Assembly (NCBI RefSeq): GCF_018881795.1
Contig: NZ_JACVPQ010000001.1
Coordinates: forward strand, 821,376-885,375
DNA from: Polynucleobacter sp. MWH-Jannik1A5
Lineage (GTDB): Bacteria > Pseudomonadota > Gammaproteobacteria > Burkholderiales > Burkholderiaceae
Reading direction: 5' to 3'
Length of the DNA stretch: 64,000 nucleotides
The notes beneath the pieces were generated by a model, which ran no database searches, was not told where the DNA came from, and saw only the letters and a program-made list of their open reading frames with translations. Within the stretch, counting starts at the first letter, position 1; every line of letters begins with the position of its first letter. Of the stretch, positions 1 through 6,746 are shown piece after piece. The position numbers were made by a program, and so were the translations under genes.

Positions 1-304
1 ATTTGGCCAACTCCAGTTCGAAGTAGTAAGCCACCGTCTGCAAACAGAATATGGCGCAGAGGTACGTCTATTGCCTGCCCGCTATAGCTTGGCCCGCTGG
101 GTTAGCTCCGATGATCCTGTAGCGCTGAAAAAATTTACCCAAGAAAACATTCACCGCATGGCAGAAGATGTCGTAGGCGCATCTGTTTTCTTAGCATCCC
201 ATAAATCAGAATTAGATGTCGCTCAACAGCGCTGGGAATCAATTCAATTCCACGCCCTGAGAGAGCATGCTGGCCTAATTTATCAATCAGATTTAGCTGG
301 CTAA
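1..304 (+). CDS. prfC: Peptide chain release factor 3, C-terminal part (cut by window start)
   Basis: The frame is open from base 2 to a stop at 304 and encodes the last 100 residues of RF3, the GTPase that removes RF1/RF2 from the ribosome after termination. The visible part begins [20 protein letters not shown] and continues with [12 protein letters not shown] and a helical tail. I recognise this as the RF3 domain III C-terminus. The GTPase motifs lie upstream of the window. The internal ATG-like starts inside it are not real starts. No clear terminator follows; two minus-strand genes converge on it. Confidence 0.9.
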   Translation, partial: FGQLQFEVVSHRLQTEYGAEVRLLPARYSLARWVSSDDPVALKKFTQENIHRMAEDVVGASVFLASHKSELDVAQQRWESIQFHALREHAGLIYQSDLAG

Positions 305-326
305 TTTACCCGCCGCTCTAAGCAAT

Positions 327-572
327 CTAACGCGGCATCTTGCAATCAAATACGGCGACCAATGGAGTATCACTACTCCGAAATGAGGCGATCTTGCCGT
401 ATTGCTGGCAATAAGCATTTGCCTTATTAGTTAACTGTTCAATGGATTCGCCACTGCTATTTAAAAAAGTCACGTGATTGGCGTCTGACGCATCGGTATA
501 TACCGCAGCACAAGCACTCAATATAAATATGCAGCTTACGCAAAGCATGAAATTTTTTAGTAATGTGTTCAT
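327..572 (-). CDS. Small putative lipoprotein, unknown function
   Basis: An 81-residue protein with a hydrophobic N-terminal segment (about residues 6-20) ending in LSACAA, which fits a lipobox with Cys21 as the lipidated residue. The mature part is about 60 residues, polar, with two further cysteines (CQQYG and FDCKMPR near the C-terminus) that could form a disulfide in the periplasm. It converges on prfC and is followed upstream on the same strand by a DUF2798 membrane protein 22 bp away, so the two could be co-transcribed. I do not recognise a family, so function is unknown. Confidence 0.6.
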   Translation of the reverse strand: MNTLLKNFMLCVSCIFILSACAAVYTDASDANHVTFLNSSGESIEQLTNKANAYCQQYGKIASFRSSDTPLVAVFDCKMPR

Positions 573-593
573 TTAGAGCTCACTCATATGTAT

Positions 594-830
594 TTAGGAT
601 TTATTAAGGCTCAGCTTTTCTAGAAGCATTGCAGTAATTTTGCTGGCAGTCGGCCGATAAATCAAAATACAGACAATCGCTACTGGATAGGCCACCAGCC
701 AAACCTCAAGCCATAACCAAAAGAAATTTTCTGCAGGGCCTACTCGCACAAATGTAGTTGCAAGCGTAATGCTCAGAGACATTAAGAAGCCCATTACAAG
801 GGCAAAAACTAAACTGGGTAAATTCATCAT
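594..830 (-). CDS. DUF2798-type small membrane protein
   Basis: A 78-residue protein with two predicted membrane helices (about residues 5-27 and 38-60), an N-terminal MxxLPSLVFALVMGFLMSL and a WLEVWLVAYPVAI second helix. This matches my recollection of the DUF2798 family, small two-helix inner-membrane proteins of unknown role. Length is typical for the family. It is followed 21 bp downstream by the small lipoprotein gene on the same strand. Confidence 0.7.
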   Translation of the reverse strand: MMNLPSLVFALVMGFLMSLSITLATTFVRVGPAENFFWLWLEVWLVAYPVAIVCILIYRPTASKITAMLLEKLSLNKS

Positions 831-956
831 GGTTACATCATAGCTTCTGCAGGCGTTAACTGTTATTCTGGACTGTGATCACTATTGTGCGCCCTAGATA
901 GGGGAATCTCTTGAGCAAGCCTTTGAGATTCATCATTCCATTACTCTAGGAAATTT

Positions 957-1139
957 ATGGCTGTAGGCCAAAACCAAAGAACCAGAAAAAACGACTCTAT
1001 GCTTACCAAAACTGGTAAAGCGCGTTTAGGGCCCCTTAACACAGCGCAGCTTACTAAATTATTAGAAGCAAGCACAAAACCAAAAGAGAAAAGCAAAATA
1101 TTGCGAGCACTTAGCAAACATAAAGTTGTTGTCGCATAA
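957..1139 (+). CDS. Small basic protein, unknown
   Basis: A 60-residue, strongly basic protein (many Lys/Arg, no Cys or Trp) starting MAVGQNQRTRKNDS, with the central segment GKARLGPLNTAQLTKLLEAS and a helical Lys-rich end. It has its own transcription unit: the ATG is preceded by a purine stretch (aggaaattt), and a strong intrinsic terminator starts 2 bp after the stop. The charge suggests nucleic-acid or ribosome binding, but that is inference. I do not recognise a named family. Confidence 0.6.
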   Translation: MAVGQNQRTRKNDSMLTKTGKARLGPLNTAQLTKLLEASTKPKEKSKILRALSKHKVVVA

Positions 1140-1141
1140 TT

Positions 1142-1167
1142 AAAAAGCCCCGTTACTGGGGCTTTTT
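1142..1167 (+). terminator. Intrinsic terminator after the 60-aa basic protein
   Basis: A near-perfect hairpin with an 8-9 bp stem (AAAGCCCC / GGGGCTTT around GTTACT), flanked by A-run and T-run. It therefore can end transcription in both directions. It serves the 60-aa gene on plus and could stop readthrough from the EamA gene on minus. Confidence 0.85.
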
Positions 1168-1205
1168 AATTACATCGCCATATAAAAGTGAGAAACAAAA
1201 ATTGA

Positions 1206-2081
1206 CTAGACTCTTCTCACCAACATTCTTTTACCGAGCATTACTGTAGACACTACCAAAACTGCGAAGATTAAGTTCATTGCTGTGAGGGAATCACCAA
1301 GCAAAATGCTGGCTGCCACTAGAGTGCAGAATGGCTGGACTAACTGGACCTGGCTTACTCTTGCAATGCCACCAATCGCAAGGCCCTCATACCAAAAGAA
1401 GAAGCCAAGAAACATCGAGAAGATGCTGAGATACATAAAGCTCATCCATGCTACGACACCTGCATCAATATATTCAGGGCTATATGTCAGCCAAGCCATC
1501 GCCAAATTGATGGGCAATGAGATTACCAATGCCCATGAAATAACTATGCGGGGATTTATCTTCCTTGAAAGCTCGCCGCCCTCTACATAACCAACACATG
1601 CACTGATGCCGCCCAAGACCAAAAGGCCATCAATATAAGTAAAGCTGCCCGAGCTCTTGAGCAGTGCATATAAAACAACTAGGCCAGCGCCCAGTAGAGA
1701 TACCAGCCAAAAACCCAATGAAGGTCGCTCTTTAAAGCGCAGCACCCCAATTACCGTTGTAGCAAGTGGCATCATTCCCAAAATAACAGCCCCATGAGAC
1801 GAAGAGCCATGGGTCATTGCTACAGTGGTAAAAATAGGAAACCCAAATACAACGCCTAGGGCTATCACTACAAACTTTGTAAGTTCGACTTTGGTCGGCA
1901 TGCCTTCTTTTTTATAGGCAAGATATGCTAGCGCGACTAAGCCTGCCAAGCTTGCTCTTCCAAAAGCAATGAAATAAGGGTTAAAACTTAAAACAGCAAT
2001 TTTGCTAACCGGCAGCGTTAAGCTAAAGATCAGAATACCTATAAAGCCAATCAACATTCCCTTGGTTTCTTTGCTCACCAT
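1206..2081 (-). CDS. EamA/DMT-family transporter
   Basis: About 291 residues with ten predicted membrane helices arranged as two EamA repeats (roughly residues 5-140 and 150-285), the layout of the drug/metabolite transporter superfamily, inner-membrane exporters of metabolites. Repeat 1 contains PVSKIAVLSFNPYFIAFGRA; repeat 2 ends with VQLVQPFCTLVAASILLGD, a typical DMT motif. Substrate cannot be read from sequence. Start choice is uncertain: a TTG at 2102 would add seven residues (MNTRKRV); I prefer the ATG at 2081, which directly follows an AGGG. It is divergent from the MOSC gene. Confidence 0.85.
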   Translation of the reverse strand: MVSKETKGMLIGFIGILIFSLTLPVSKIAVLSFNPYFIAFGRASLAGLVALAYLAYKKEGMPTKVELTKFVVIALGVVFGFPIFTTVAMTHGSSSHGAVILGMMPLATTVIGVLRFKERPSLGFWLVSLLGAGLVVLYALLKSSGSFTYIDGLLVLGGISACVGYVEGGELSRKINPRIVISWALVISLPINLAMAWLTYSPEYIDAGVVAWMSFMYLSIFSMFLGFFFWYEGLAIGGIARVSQVQLVQPFCTLVAASILLGDSLTAMNLIFAVLVVSTVMLGKRMLVRRV

Positions 2082-2153
2082 CACCCTTTTTCTTGTGTTC
2101 AATTGATTGTATTAACAATCTCCCATGGGGGCTGTAATATTCAATGACTAACC

Positions 2154-2660
2154 ATGAAATTGAATGCCCATATAACAGCCATTTATATTGCGACTGCAGC
2201 AGGTACGCATATGAAGCAGATGAACTCCGCCAAAATAATCGCTGGCATGGGCATTGAGGGTGACCGCTATGCTTTGGGCGCAGGGGCTTACTCCGCAAGC
2301 AAGCCTACCAAGGTGCGTCACATTAGCTTAATTAGCCTATCGGGAATTGAGACGGCAAATGACTGGCTAAAGGCCGGTGATGAGCCCAGCTTTCATGGTG
2401 CTGAAACACGTCGCAATGTCGTACTCAAGGGGATCACTGCAGATGAGCTCAATGACTTCGTAGGGCAACGATTTCAGCTGAGTAGCATTCAGCTGTTGGG
2501 CACAGAACTTTGCGCGCCATGCGAAAGGCCCGCCCAACTGCTCGGCAGACCAAGCTTTATGGAAGCATTTGAAGGGCGTGGCGGTATCCGAGCTGAAGTC
2601 CTAAGCTCAGGGGTTTTAACCATTGGTGATCAGCTATCTATAGAAAATGAAAATGATTGA
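2154..2660 (+). CDS. MOSC domain-containing protein
   Basis: A 168-residue protein that is essentially a single MOSC domain, the sulfur-carrier fold found at the C-terminus of molybdenum-cofactor sulfurases and in YiiM-like molybdopterin-dependent enzymes. Visible landmarks: GIEGDRYALG near residue 33 (usual GxxGDRH-like start), ETRRNVVLKGI near 83, and the conserved cysteine region GTELCAPCERPAQLL near 120, followed by GRGGIRAEVLSSG. The reaction is unknown. The gene overlaps the downstream GNAT gene by 14 bp, so they are translationally coupled and probably form an operon with the phosphatase at 3069. Confidence 0.85.
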   Translation: MKLNAHITAIYIATAAGTHMKQMNSAKIIAGMGIEGDRYALGAGAYSASKPTKVRHISLISLSGIETANDWLKAGDEPSFHGAETRRNVVLKGITADELNDFVGQRFQLSSIQLLGTELCAPCERPAQLLGRPSFMEAFEGRGGIRAEVLSSGVLTIGDQLSIENEND

Positions 2661-3051
2661 ATACCGCGACGATGCCATTATCACCGCTCAGCAAGCAATA
2701 GACCTCTACAAACGCTCTACGCTTGGAGAACGACGCCCCATTCATAACGTACAAACCTTTGAGGCCATGATCAAAAATGCCAATCTCACGATTACCGCTT
2801 GGGATGGTGAAGTATTAGTAGGCATTTCTAGATCATTAACCGACTTTGCCTATGTTGCCTATCTGGCAGACCTGGCAGTTGATCAGCAATATCAACGCTC
2901 TGGAATTGGTAAGCAACTCATTGAAGAAACCAAATCTCGACTAGGCCCTGAATGCATGATCGTACTTCTCGCTGCGCCTAAGGCAAATGAATACTATGGG
3001 CATATTGGCTTTGAGCACAATCCACGCGCCTGGACTCTAAAAAATAATTAA
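2647..3051 (+). CDS. GNAT family N-acetyltransferase
   Basis: A 134-residue protein with the compact GNAT fold. Motif A, the acetyl-CoA pyrophosphate loop, is visible as LAVDQQYQRSGIGKQLI (about residues 78-94, Q-x-x-G-I-G). Motif B with EYYGHIGFEHN near residue 118 is the usual YxxxGF element. The acceptor substrate is unknown. The start overlaps the end of the MOSC gene by 14 bp, and a histidine phosphatase begins 17 bp downstream, pointing to one operon. Confidence 0.85.
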   Translation: MKMIEYRDDAIITAQQAIDLYKRSTLGERRPIHNVQTFEAMIKNANLTITAWDGEVLVGISRSLTDFAYVAYLADLAVDQQYQRSGIGKQLIEETKSRLGPECMIVLLAAPKANEYYGHIGFEHNPRAWTLKNN

Positions 3052-3068
3052 GTCTTTATGATGGCTGC

Positions 3069-3713
3069 ATGACTACTACTCGTTTTTGTTTGGTGCGTCA
3101 CGGTGAAACGAATTGGAACGCCGCACGTCGCCTACAAGGCCACACCGATATAAGCCTAAATGCTCGAGGACTTGCTCAAGCAGAGCAAATGGCTCATGCT
3201 CTTAAAAAAATTAATCTTGCATTTGATGTTTTATATACCAGCGATCTTGAGCGGGCAGCTAAAACCGCAAAAGCAATTGAGCAACTGTTTAGCACAACCG
3301 CAATTACCAATGCAGCGCTCAGGGAGCGGCATCTTGGTGCGCTACAAGGACTCACTACTGATGAAGCGCCGCAGATTGAACCAGAGCTTTGGAAATCGCA
3401 TATCAGCAGAAATATTGCCGAGGAATTACGTGGTGGAGAAAGCATTCAGCAGTTTGCCAATCGCATCAACACTGCGCTTGAGGAAATTCGTATCCAGCAT
3501 CTCGGTAAAACGATTTTGTTGGTAAGCCATGGTGGTGCGTTAGATATGATGTACCGTATCGCAAGCAATCAAGCGCTAGAAGCCGAAAAGGTCGTTGCAG
3601 TGCCCAACGCCTCCCTCAACTGGATCAGCCATAATGGATTGAATTGGAAAGTAGATGCCTGGGCCCAAACTGGCCACCTGGAAGATTTAGCTCTGGATAA
3701 TTTGGATTTATAA
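3069..3713 (+). CDS. Histidine phosphatase family protein (phosphoglycerate mutase-like)
   Basis: A 214-residue protein of the branch-2 histidine phosphatase superfamily. The catalytic RHGETNWN motif (His about residue 10) is present, with YTSDLERAAKTA near 56 (the conserved SDL.RA..TA segment), the acid ERHLGALQG near 85, and the second catalytic His in VSHGG near 153. Members include GpmB, CobC and small-molecule phosphatases; the exact substrate cannot be assigned. It is last in the MOSC–GNAT–phosphatase run and is followed by a strong terminator. Confidence 0.85.
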   Translation: MTTTRFCLVRHGETNWNAARRLQGHTDISLNARGLAQAEQMAHALKKINLAFDVLYTSDLERAAKTAKAIEQLFSTTAITNAALRERHLGALQGLTTDEAPQIEPELWKSHISRNIAEELRGGESIQQFANRINTALEEIRIQHLGKTILLVSHGGALDMMYRIASNQALEAEKVVAVPNASLNWISHNGLNWKVDAWAQTGHLEDLALDNLDL

Positions 3714-3730
3714 AAATCTAAAGATTCAGT

Positions 3731-3768
3731 AAATAAATAAGCCACCGAAAGGTGGCTTATTTATTTTT
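3731..3768. terminator. Bidirectional intrinsic terminator
   Basis: A long inverted repeat, AAATAAATAAGCCACC / GGTGGCTTATTTATTT around GAAA, with A- and T-rich flanks on both sides. It can end transcription of the phosphatase operon (+) and of the 63-aa gene at 3772-3963 (-), which are convergent. Confidence 0.85.
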
Positions 3769-3771
3769 CAA

Positions 3772-3963
3772 TTACTTAGCAGCGTGCAGTTTATTTTGAT
3801 CTGATGCACAAAAATCAACGATCACATCAGCAAAACTTAAGTAACGAGAATTACTTTTTCTAAAGCGATCAATTTCCGCAGCTAGTGGCGAGGATGCGCC
3901 CTTAAAGCCAGCATCTTCGTAACCAGGGTGATAAGGAGCCTCTTCAACAAATTTATTAGTCAT
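3772..3963 (-). CDS. 63-aa orphan protein downstream of a glycine riboswitch
   Basis: A 63-residue soluble-looking protein (no membrane helix or signal peptide), starting MTNKFVEEAPYHPGYEDAG and ending DFCASDQNKLHAAK, with an amphipathic middle (LAAEIDRFRKSNSRYLS). The ATG has an AAGG 8 bases upstream. It is the first clear gene after a tandem glycine riboswitch on the same strand, about 180 bp downstream of the aptamers, and is closed by the bidirectional terminator at 3731-3768, so it appears to be the sole product of a glycine-sensing transcription unit. I do not recognise a family. It is not GcvT, GcvP, GcvH or a glycine/alanine symporter, the usual targets. Confidence 0.6.
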   Translation of the reverse strand: MTNKFVEEAPYHPGYEDAGFKGASSPLAAEIDRFRKSNSRYLSFADVIVDFCASDQNKLHAAK

Positions 3964-3980
3964 ACATTTACCTTAATAAG

Positions 3981-4082
3981 TTAGCGCCCAAAATCAAAGT
4001 CGATATTGGGAAATACAGATGAATTCAAAGCCGCAGTTGCGGCACGATAAAAATTCGCGAACTATTCAATCTGAATATGCAT
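3981..4082 (-). pseudogene. Possible small leader ORF interrupted by an in-frame TAG
   Basis: Between the glycine riboswitch and the 63-aa gene a minus-strand frame begins with ATG at 4082 (GGGAG 7 bases upstream) and reads MHIQIE, then TAG (4062-4064), then 26 more codons (beginning FANFYRAATAAL, ending DFDFGR) to a TAA at 3981-3983. The segment after the TAG looks protein-like and ends 17 bp before the next ATG. It may be a decayed small gene, a leader peptide of six codons, or chance. A GCCGC/GCGGC hairpin with three Ts lies inside it (4027-4043) and could be a weak attenuator. Confidence 0.25.
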
Positions 4083-4140
4083 AGAGACTCTCCCAAAGCA
4101 GTCCAACACACGAGCTAATGCCGCGCTGATGGATGCCGCT

Positions 4141-4325
4141 CCCCCTGTCCTTGATACCTGAGAGATTCACCCTAAGCGTGGCTTAGGGCTTGCTCCTTCG
4201 GTGCACCATCAAAATGGTGGCTCTCCAGACGGCTATTTAGGATAAGCAGTACCTTCCTGGTGGATACCTGAGCGTTCATGGGAGTTTGCGCCTTCGGTGG
4301 AGGGAAACCCTCACTCTCCTGCTTA
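4141..4325 (-). promoter_or_regulatory. Tandem glycine riboswitch
   Basis: Two consecutive glycine aptamers are readable on the minus strand. Aptamer 1 (about 4325-4250) has GGAGAG, CACCGAAGGCGCAAACTC and CGCTCAGGTATCC. Aptamer 2 (about 4229-4141) has CTGGAGAGCC, GCACCGAAGGAGCAAG, TCTCTCAGGTATC and AAGGACAG. These are the conserved core elements of the glycine riboswitch family, in the usual two-aptamer arrangement with a short linker. The downstream gene on the same strand is the 63-aa orphan at 3772-3963, not the gcv operon. The expression platform lies in 3964-4140; I see no strong terminator there, so control may be at translation or through the weak hairpin at 4027-4043. Confidence 0.9.
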
Positions 4326-4330
4326 TAAAA

Positions 4331-4357
4331 ATTATAACCGGATATCACTTTTATCAA
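4331..4357 (-). promoter_or_regulatory. Probable promoter of the glycine riboswitch transcript
   Basis: On the minus strand TTGATA (4352-4357) and a perfect TATAAT (4331-4336) are separated by 15 bp, placing the transcription start near the first base of aptamer 1. The spacing is shorter than ideal. Its position just after the TSUP stop codon indicates that the riboswitch is transcribed on its own rather than by readthrough. Confidence 0.6.
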
Positions 4358-4381
4358 ACTAGTGATTTATACCGATATTCA

Positions 4382-5122
4382 CTAAAAGGACATCGACAGA
4401 ATAGAAAGTCCAGAAATCAGCATTACCAATTCCATCAATATTAAAAATTTATGTTCCGGCAATGCGAGCACGATTTTTTTAGAGAAAATGGAGCCGGCTA
4501 AAACACAAGCACCTATCAGAAACCCTTGAATGATGGCCGTCATATTTAAAAAACCCAGCTGATGAAAAGCAATGCCTTTGGTAAATAAAATTGATAAAGT
4601 GCTTGCCGCCTCTGTTCCTAAGAAAGCGCCCTTGCTTAAGCCATAAGCCAAAAAGAAAGGGGTATTGATGGCACCCGTAGTCGCGACAATTCCTGTTAAA
4701 TAGCCAATAGCGGCACCAACAAAACCCATCTGCCATAGTGATAGGTAGAAATTCTTTTTACGCATCCAACGACGAATAGGAATTAATACAATCAGAAAAA
4801 TTCCCAAAGTCATTTCGATGAGACGTTCATCAAGCCGTACTAAAGTATTAACACCCAATACGGTGAATGGGATGGCAGCTAAGCTATAAACTAAACAAAC
4901 GCGCCACTGAATAACGCTCCACCAAAGAAAAATGCGCGAGAGATTTGCTACGGTAGCAACCAAAGCAATGACCGGAATTGCCTGAATAGGTCCATAAAAA
5001 TAGACCAAAGCAGGCATCAAGATAATAGTGGTGCCAAAGCCAATGACGCCACCCAATACACCAGCGCCCAGGCCCAAAGCCCCCAGAACAAAGGCCTGAA
5101 TTATGAGATCAGGCAAGCTCAA
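4382..5122 (-). CDS. TSUP family transporter (TauE/SafE-like sulfite exporter)
   Basis: A 246-residue inner-membrane protein with about eight helices in two repeats, the TauE/SafE architecture. The N-terminal repeat contains GALGLGAGVLGGVIGFG and the second GFVGAAIGYLTGIVATTGA, the glycine-rich motifs of the family, whose members export sulfite, sulfoacetate or related anions. The start is a TTG six bases after the stop of the 50-aa lipoprotein gene; no ATG is available in a sensible position. It is the last gene of the HAD–MAPEG–lipoprotein–TSUP operon. Confidence 0.8.
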   Translation of the reverse strand: MSLPDLIIQAFVLGALGLGAGVLGGVIGFGTTIILMPALVYFYGPIQAIPVIALVATVANLSRIFLWWSVIQWRVCLVYSLAAIPFTVLGVNTLVRLDERLIEMTLGIFLIVLIPIRRWMRKKNFYLSLWQMGFVGAAIGYLTGIVATTGAINTPFFLAYGLSKGAFLGTEAASTLSILFTKGIAFHQLGFLNMTAIIQGFLIGACVLAGSIFSKKIVLALPEHKFLILMELVMLISGLSILSMSF

Positions 5123-5128
5123 TCACCA

Positions 5129-5281
5129 CTAACGCCCCTGACAATCTACCGGTAATTCCCACAAGGGCTTGCCTTGGCTATAGTCGCAGTTAATTCCAAC
5201 TGGTGAAGTGGAGCTTGCGGCACAAGCACTTAAACCCAAAGTAACCAAGCTTACTGTTACAGCAAGAAATAATTTTTTCAT
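5129..5281 (-). CDS. 50-aa putative lipoprotein, copy A
   Basis: Starts MKKLFLAVTVSLVTLGLSAC: a charged N-terminus, a hydrophobic stretch and a lipobox LSAC with Cys20 as the lipidation site. The 30-residue mature peptide contains SSTSPVGINC and a second cysteine at VDCQGR. A gene of identical length with the same lipobox position and the same SPVG[IV]xC motif lies at 6540-6692. The stop is six bases before the TSUP start, so it belongs to that operon. Function unknown. Confidence 0.7.
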   Translation of the reverse strand: MKKLFLAVTVSLVTLGLSACAASSTSPVGINCDYSQGKPLWELPVDCQGR

Positions 5282-5380
5282 ATCGCTTTATCCTGATTGA
5301 AGACCGTCTAGTACATAAAAACTCTTTGTAATGATTGAATATTAAAACTTAAACGCTTCTATTTTCAGATTTTTTGATCC

Positions 5381-5779
5381 CTATGCCACCAACCCATGCA
5401 AGGACCAGCCCAAGTTTAAGACAACTAGCGTAATAAGAGTGCCGAAAGTAAATTTCATTCCTAATACGCGATTACTAAAATTGGGGGGCGGCTCATGAAT
5501 GCCTTTGGCATGAATTAAACGTCCAATGATTAAAGCCATCCCCGGTAGAACAACGAGCCACCAAGGGGCGCCATTTAACTCGAGACAAGCAATCAAAATT
5601 AAACCGAATGGCACATACTCGGCAAAGTTACCTTGCGCACGAATGGCCCTCTCTAGATCGTCGTGACCCCCGCTTCCCAGGCCAACTTTATTTTTTCTTC
5701 TAAGCCCAATCACTGCAAAAGAGAGCTTAACGAAAATGATGGTCAAGATTGAGGCAATAATTGCAGTAATCAGTAGCAT
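5381..5779 (-). CDS. MAPEG family membrane protein
   Basis: A 132-residue protein with four predicted helices. Landmarks of the MAPEG family (membrane-associated proteins in eicosanoid and glutathione metabolism; bacterial YecN-like branch) are RAIRAQGNFAEYVPFGLIL near residue 45 (the conserved R..N..E..P segment) and GRLIHAKGI near 86. Bacterial members are thought to be glutathione-dependent, but their substrates are mostly unknown. It lies 9 bp after the HAD gene and 99 bp before lipoprotein copy A, in one minus-strand operon. Confidence 0.85.
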   Translation of the reverse strand: MLLITAIIASILTIIFVKLSFAVIGLRRKNKVGLGSGGHDDLERAIRAQGNFAEYVPFGLILIACLELNGAPWWLVVLPGMALIIGRLIHAKGIHEPPPNFSNRVLGMKFTFGTLITLVVLNLGWSLHGLVA

Positions 5780-5788
5780 GTTTTTTCC

Positions 5789-6472
5789 TTAAATCACTTC
5801 CAAAACTTTACTTAAGGAGGTTCCTTCATAGTTTGGTTTTTCGCCAATCTCTTCAAAAGGGTGCCCAAGACGATTCACCCAAAACACATCAAACCCATAC
5901 CATTTGGCTGCAAGTGCATCCCAGGCATTACTAGAGACAAATAAGATCTCTTCTTTCTTTGCTGGAAATGCTTTTAACAGAAGCTCATAAGCTTGAGGCG
6001 CTGTTTTAAACAAGCGCACATCCTCAATAGTCACCACCTGATCTAAGTACGGCTCAAGACCATTGCTTTCCACCACCGTGGCTAGCATCTCTCTACTGCC
6101 GTTAGACAAAATAGCAGTAGAGATTCCTTTTTCTTTTATTGCCTTAAGAACATCTAAGCTATCTTCAAAGCCGGTAAGCTTTGCATACTGATCCATCAGT
6201 CGTTTTTCGCATTGCTCTGTGAGGTTTAACCCCATACGCTTGCAAACATATCGTAGCGACCGAATAGTTAACTCCCAAAATGGAAGATAGTATTTGCTTC
6301 CAGCGGGATTGGGGTCGCTCATTGTGACTAAGCGGGTGTACTCAATTTGACGGTCACGCCACATCAAAGCAAAAGCCTGTCCATGACCCGGAAATAATTC
6401 TTCTGCCAACTGCCCCATGGAATACACGTCAAATAAAGTGCCATAGGCATCAAATGCAATCAGCTTATACAT
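5789..6472 (-). CDS. Haloacid dehalogenase, type II (HAD superfamily)
   Basis: About 227 residues with the type II 2-haloacid dehalogenase pattern: nucleophile Asp in AFDAYGTLFDV, the substrate Arg/Tyr region MWRDRQIEYTRL, Ser/Asn in ILSNGS, Lys in RLFKTAPQAY, and FVSSNAWDALAAKWYGF, the motif IV Ser-Asn-x-Trp-Asp typical of true L-haloacid dehalogenases rather than generic phosphatases. The expected reaction is hydrolysis of 2-haloalkanoic acids to 2-hydroxy acids. I chose ATG 6472 after GGGGGA; a TTG at 6484 would add four residues. First gene of the MAPEG–lipoprotein–TSUP operon. Confidence 0.85.
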   Translation of the reverse strand: MYKLIAFDAYGTLFDVYSMGQLAEELFPGHGQAFALMWRDRQIEYTRLVTMSDPNPAGSKYYLPFWELTIRSLRYVCKRMGLNLTEQCEKRLMDQYAKLTGFEDSLDVLKAIKEKGISTAILSNGSREMLATVVESNGLEPYLDQVVTIEDVRLFKTAPQAYELLLKAFPAKKEEILFVSSNAWDALAAKWYGFDVFWVNRLGHPFEEIGEKPNYEGTSLSKVLEVI

Positions 6473-6510
6473 GCTGTCCCCCAATTTTTTATATGAATGT
6501 CTATCTCGCT

Positions 6511-6538
6511 AAATAAAAAACCACCCGAAGGTGGTTTG
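6511..6538 (-). terminator. Intrinsic terminator after lipoprotein copy B
   Basis: On the minus strand AAACCACC / GGTGGTTT with a TTCG loop, followed by TTTTTTATTT. It begins immediately beyond the stop of the 50-aa gene at 6540-6692. Nearly the same hairpin is used after tRNA-Phe (8205-8230) and in the repeat at 7344. Confidence 0.85.
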
Positions 6539-6539
6539 T

Positions 6540-6692
6540 TTAACCGCCGCCAGTGCAATCTGGATTTTTATCTTGCACAGGTATTCCGGGAAGACAAGTA
6601 ACTCCAACGGGTGAAGATGTGCTTGCGCCCGCACAGGCACCAAGCAAAAGCACGGTGGCTAGTGCCAATAAATTAAGTGTTATTTTTTTCAT
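6540..6692 (-). CDS. 50-aa putative lipoprotein, copy B
   Basis: Encodes MKKITLNLLALATVLLLGAC, a lipobox LGAC with Cys20, then AGASTSSPVGVTC and a Gly-rich end with one more cysteine (DCTGGG). Its length (50 residues), lipobox position and SPVG[IV]xC motif match copy A at 5129-5281, so the two look paralogous though otherwise divergent. It has its own terminator and lies between the peroxiredoxin gene and the HAD operon. Function unknown. Confidence 0.7.
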   Translation of the reverse strand: MKKITLNLLALATVLLLGACAGASTSSPVGVTCLPGIPVQDKNPDCTGGG

Positions 6693-6746
6693 ATGCCTTC
6701 AAGTATACCCATGAATTTCTTTGAATCGACCCAGGCAAATACTGGC

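Noticed and set aside
4172-4357. Minus-strand open frame of 61 codons across the glycine riboswitch
   Set aside because: It coincides with the two aptamers, whose conserved RNA elements explain the sequence; the peptide resembles nothing.
4382-5122. The TSUP gene as target of the glycine riboswitch
   Set aside because: The riboswitch is on the same strand but downstream of the TSUP stop codon, so it cannot act on it as a leader.
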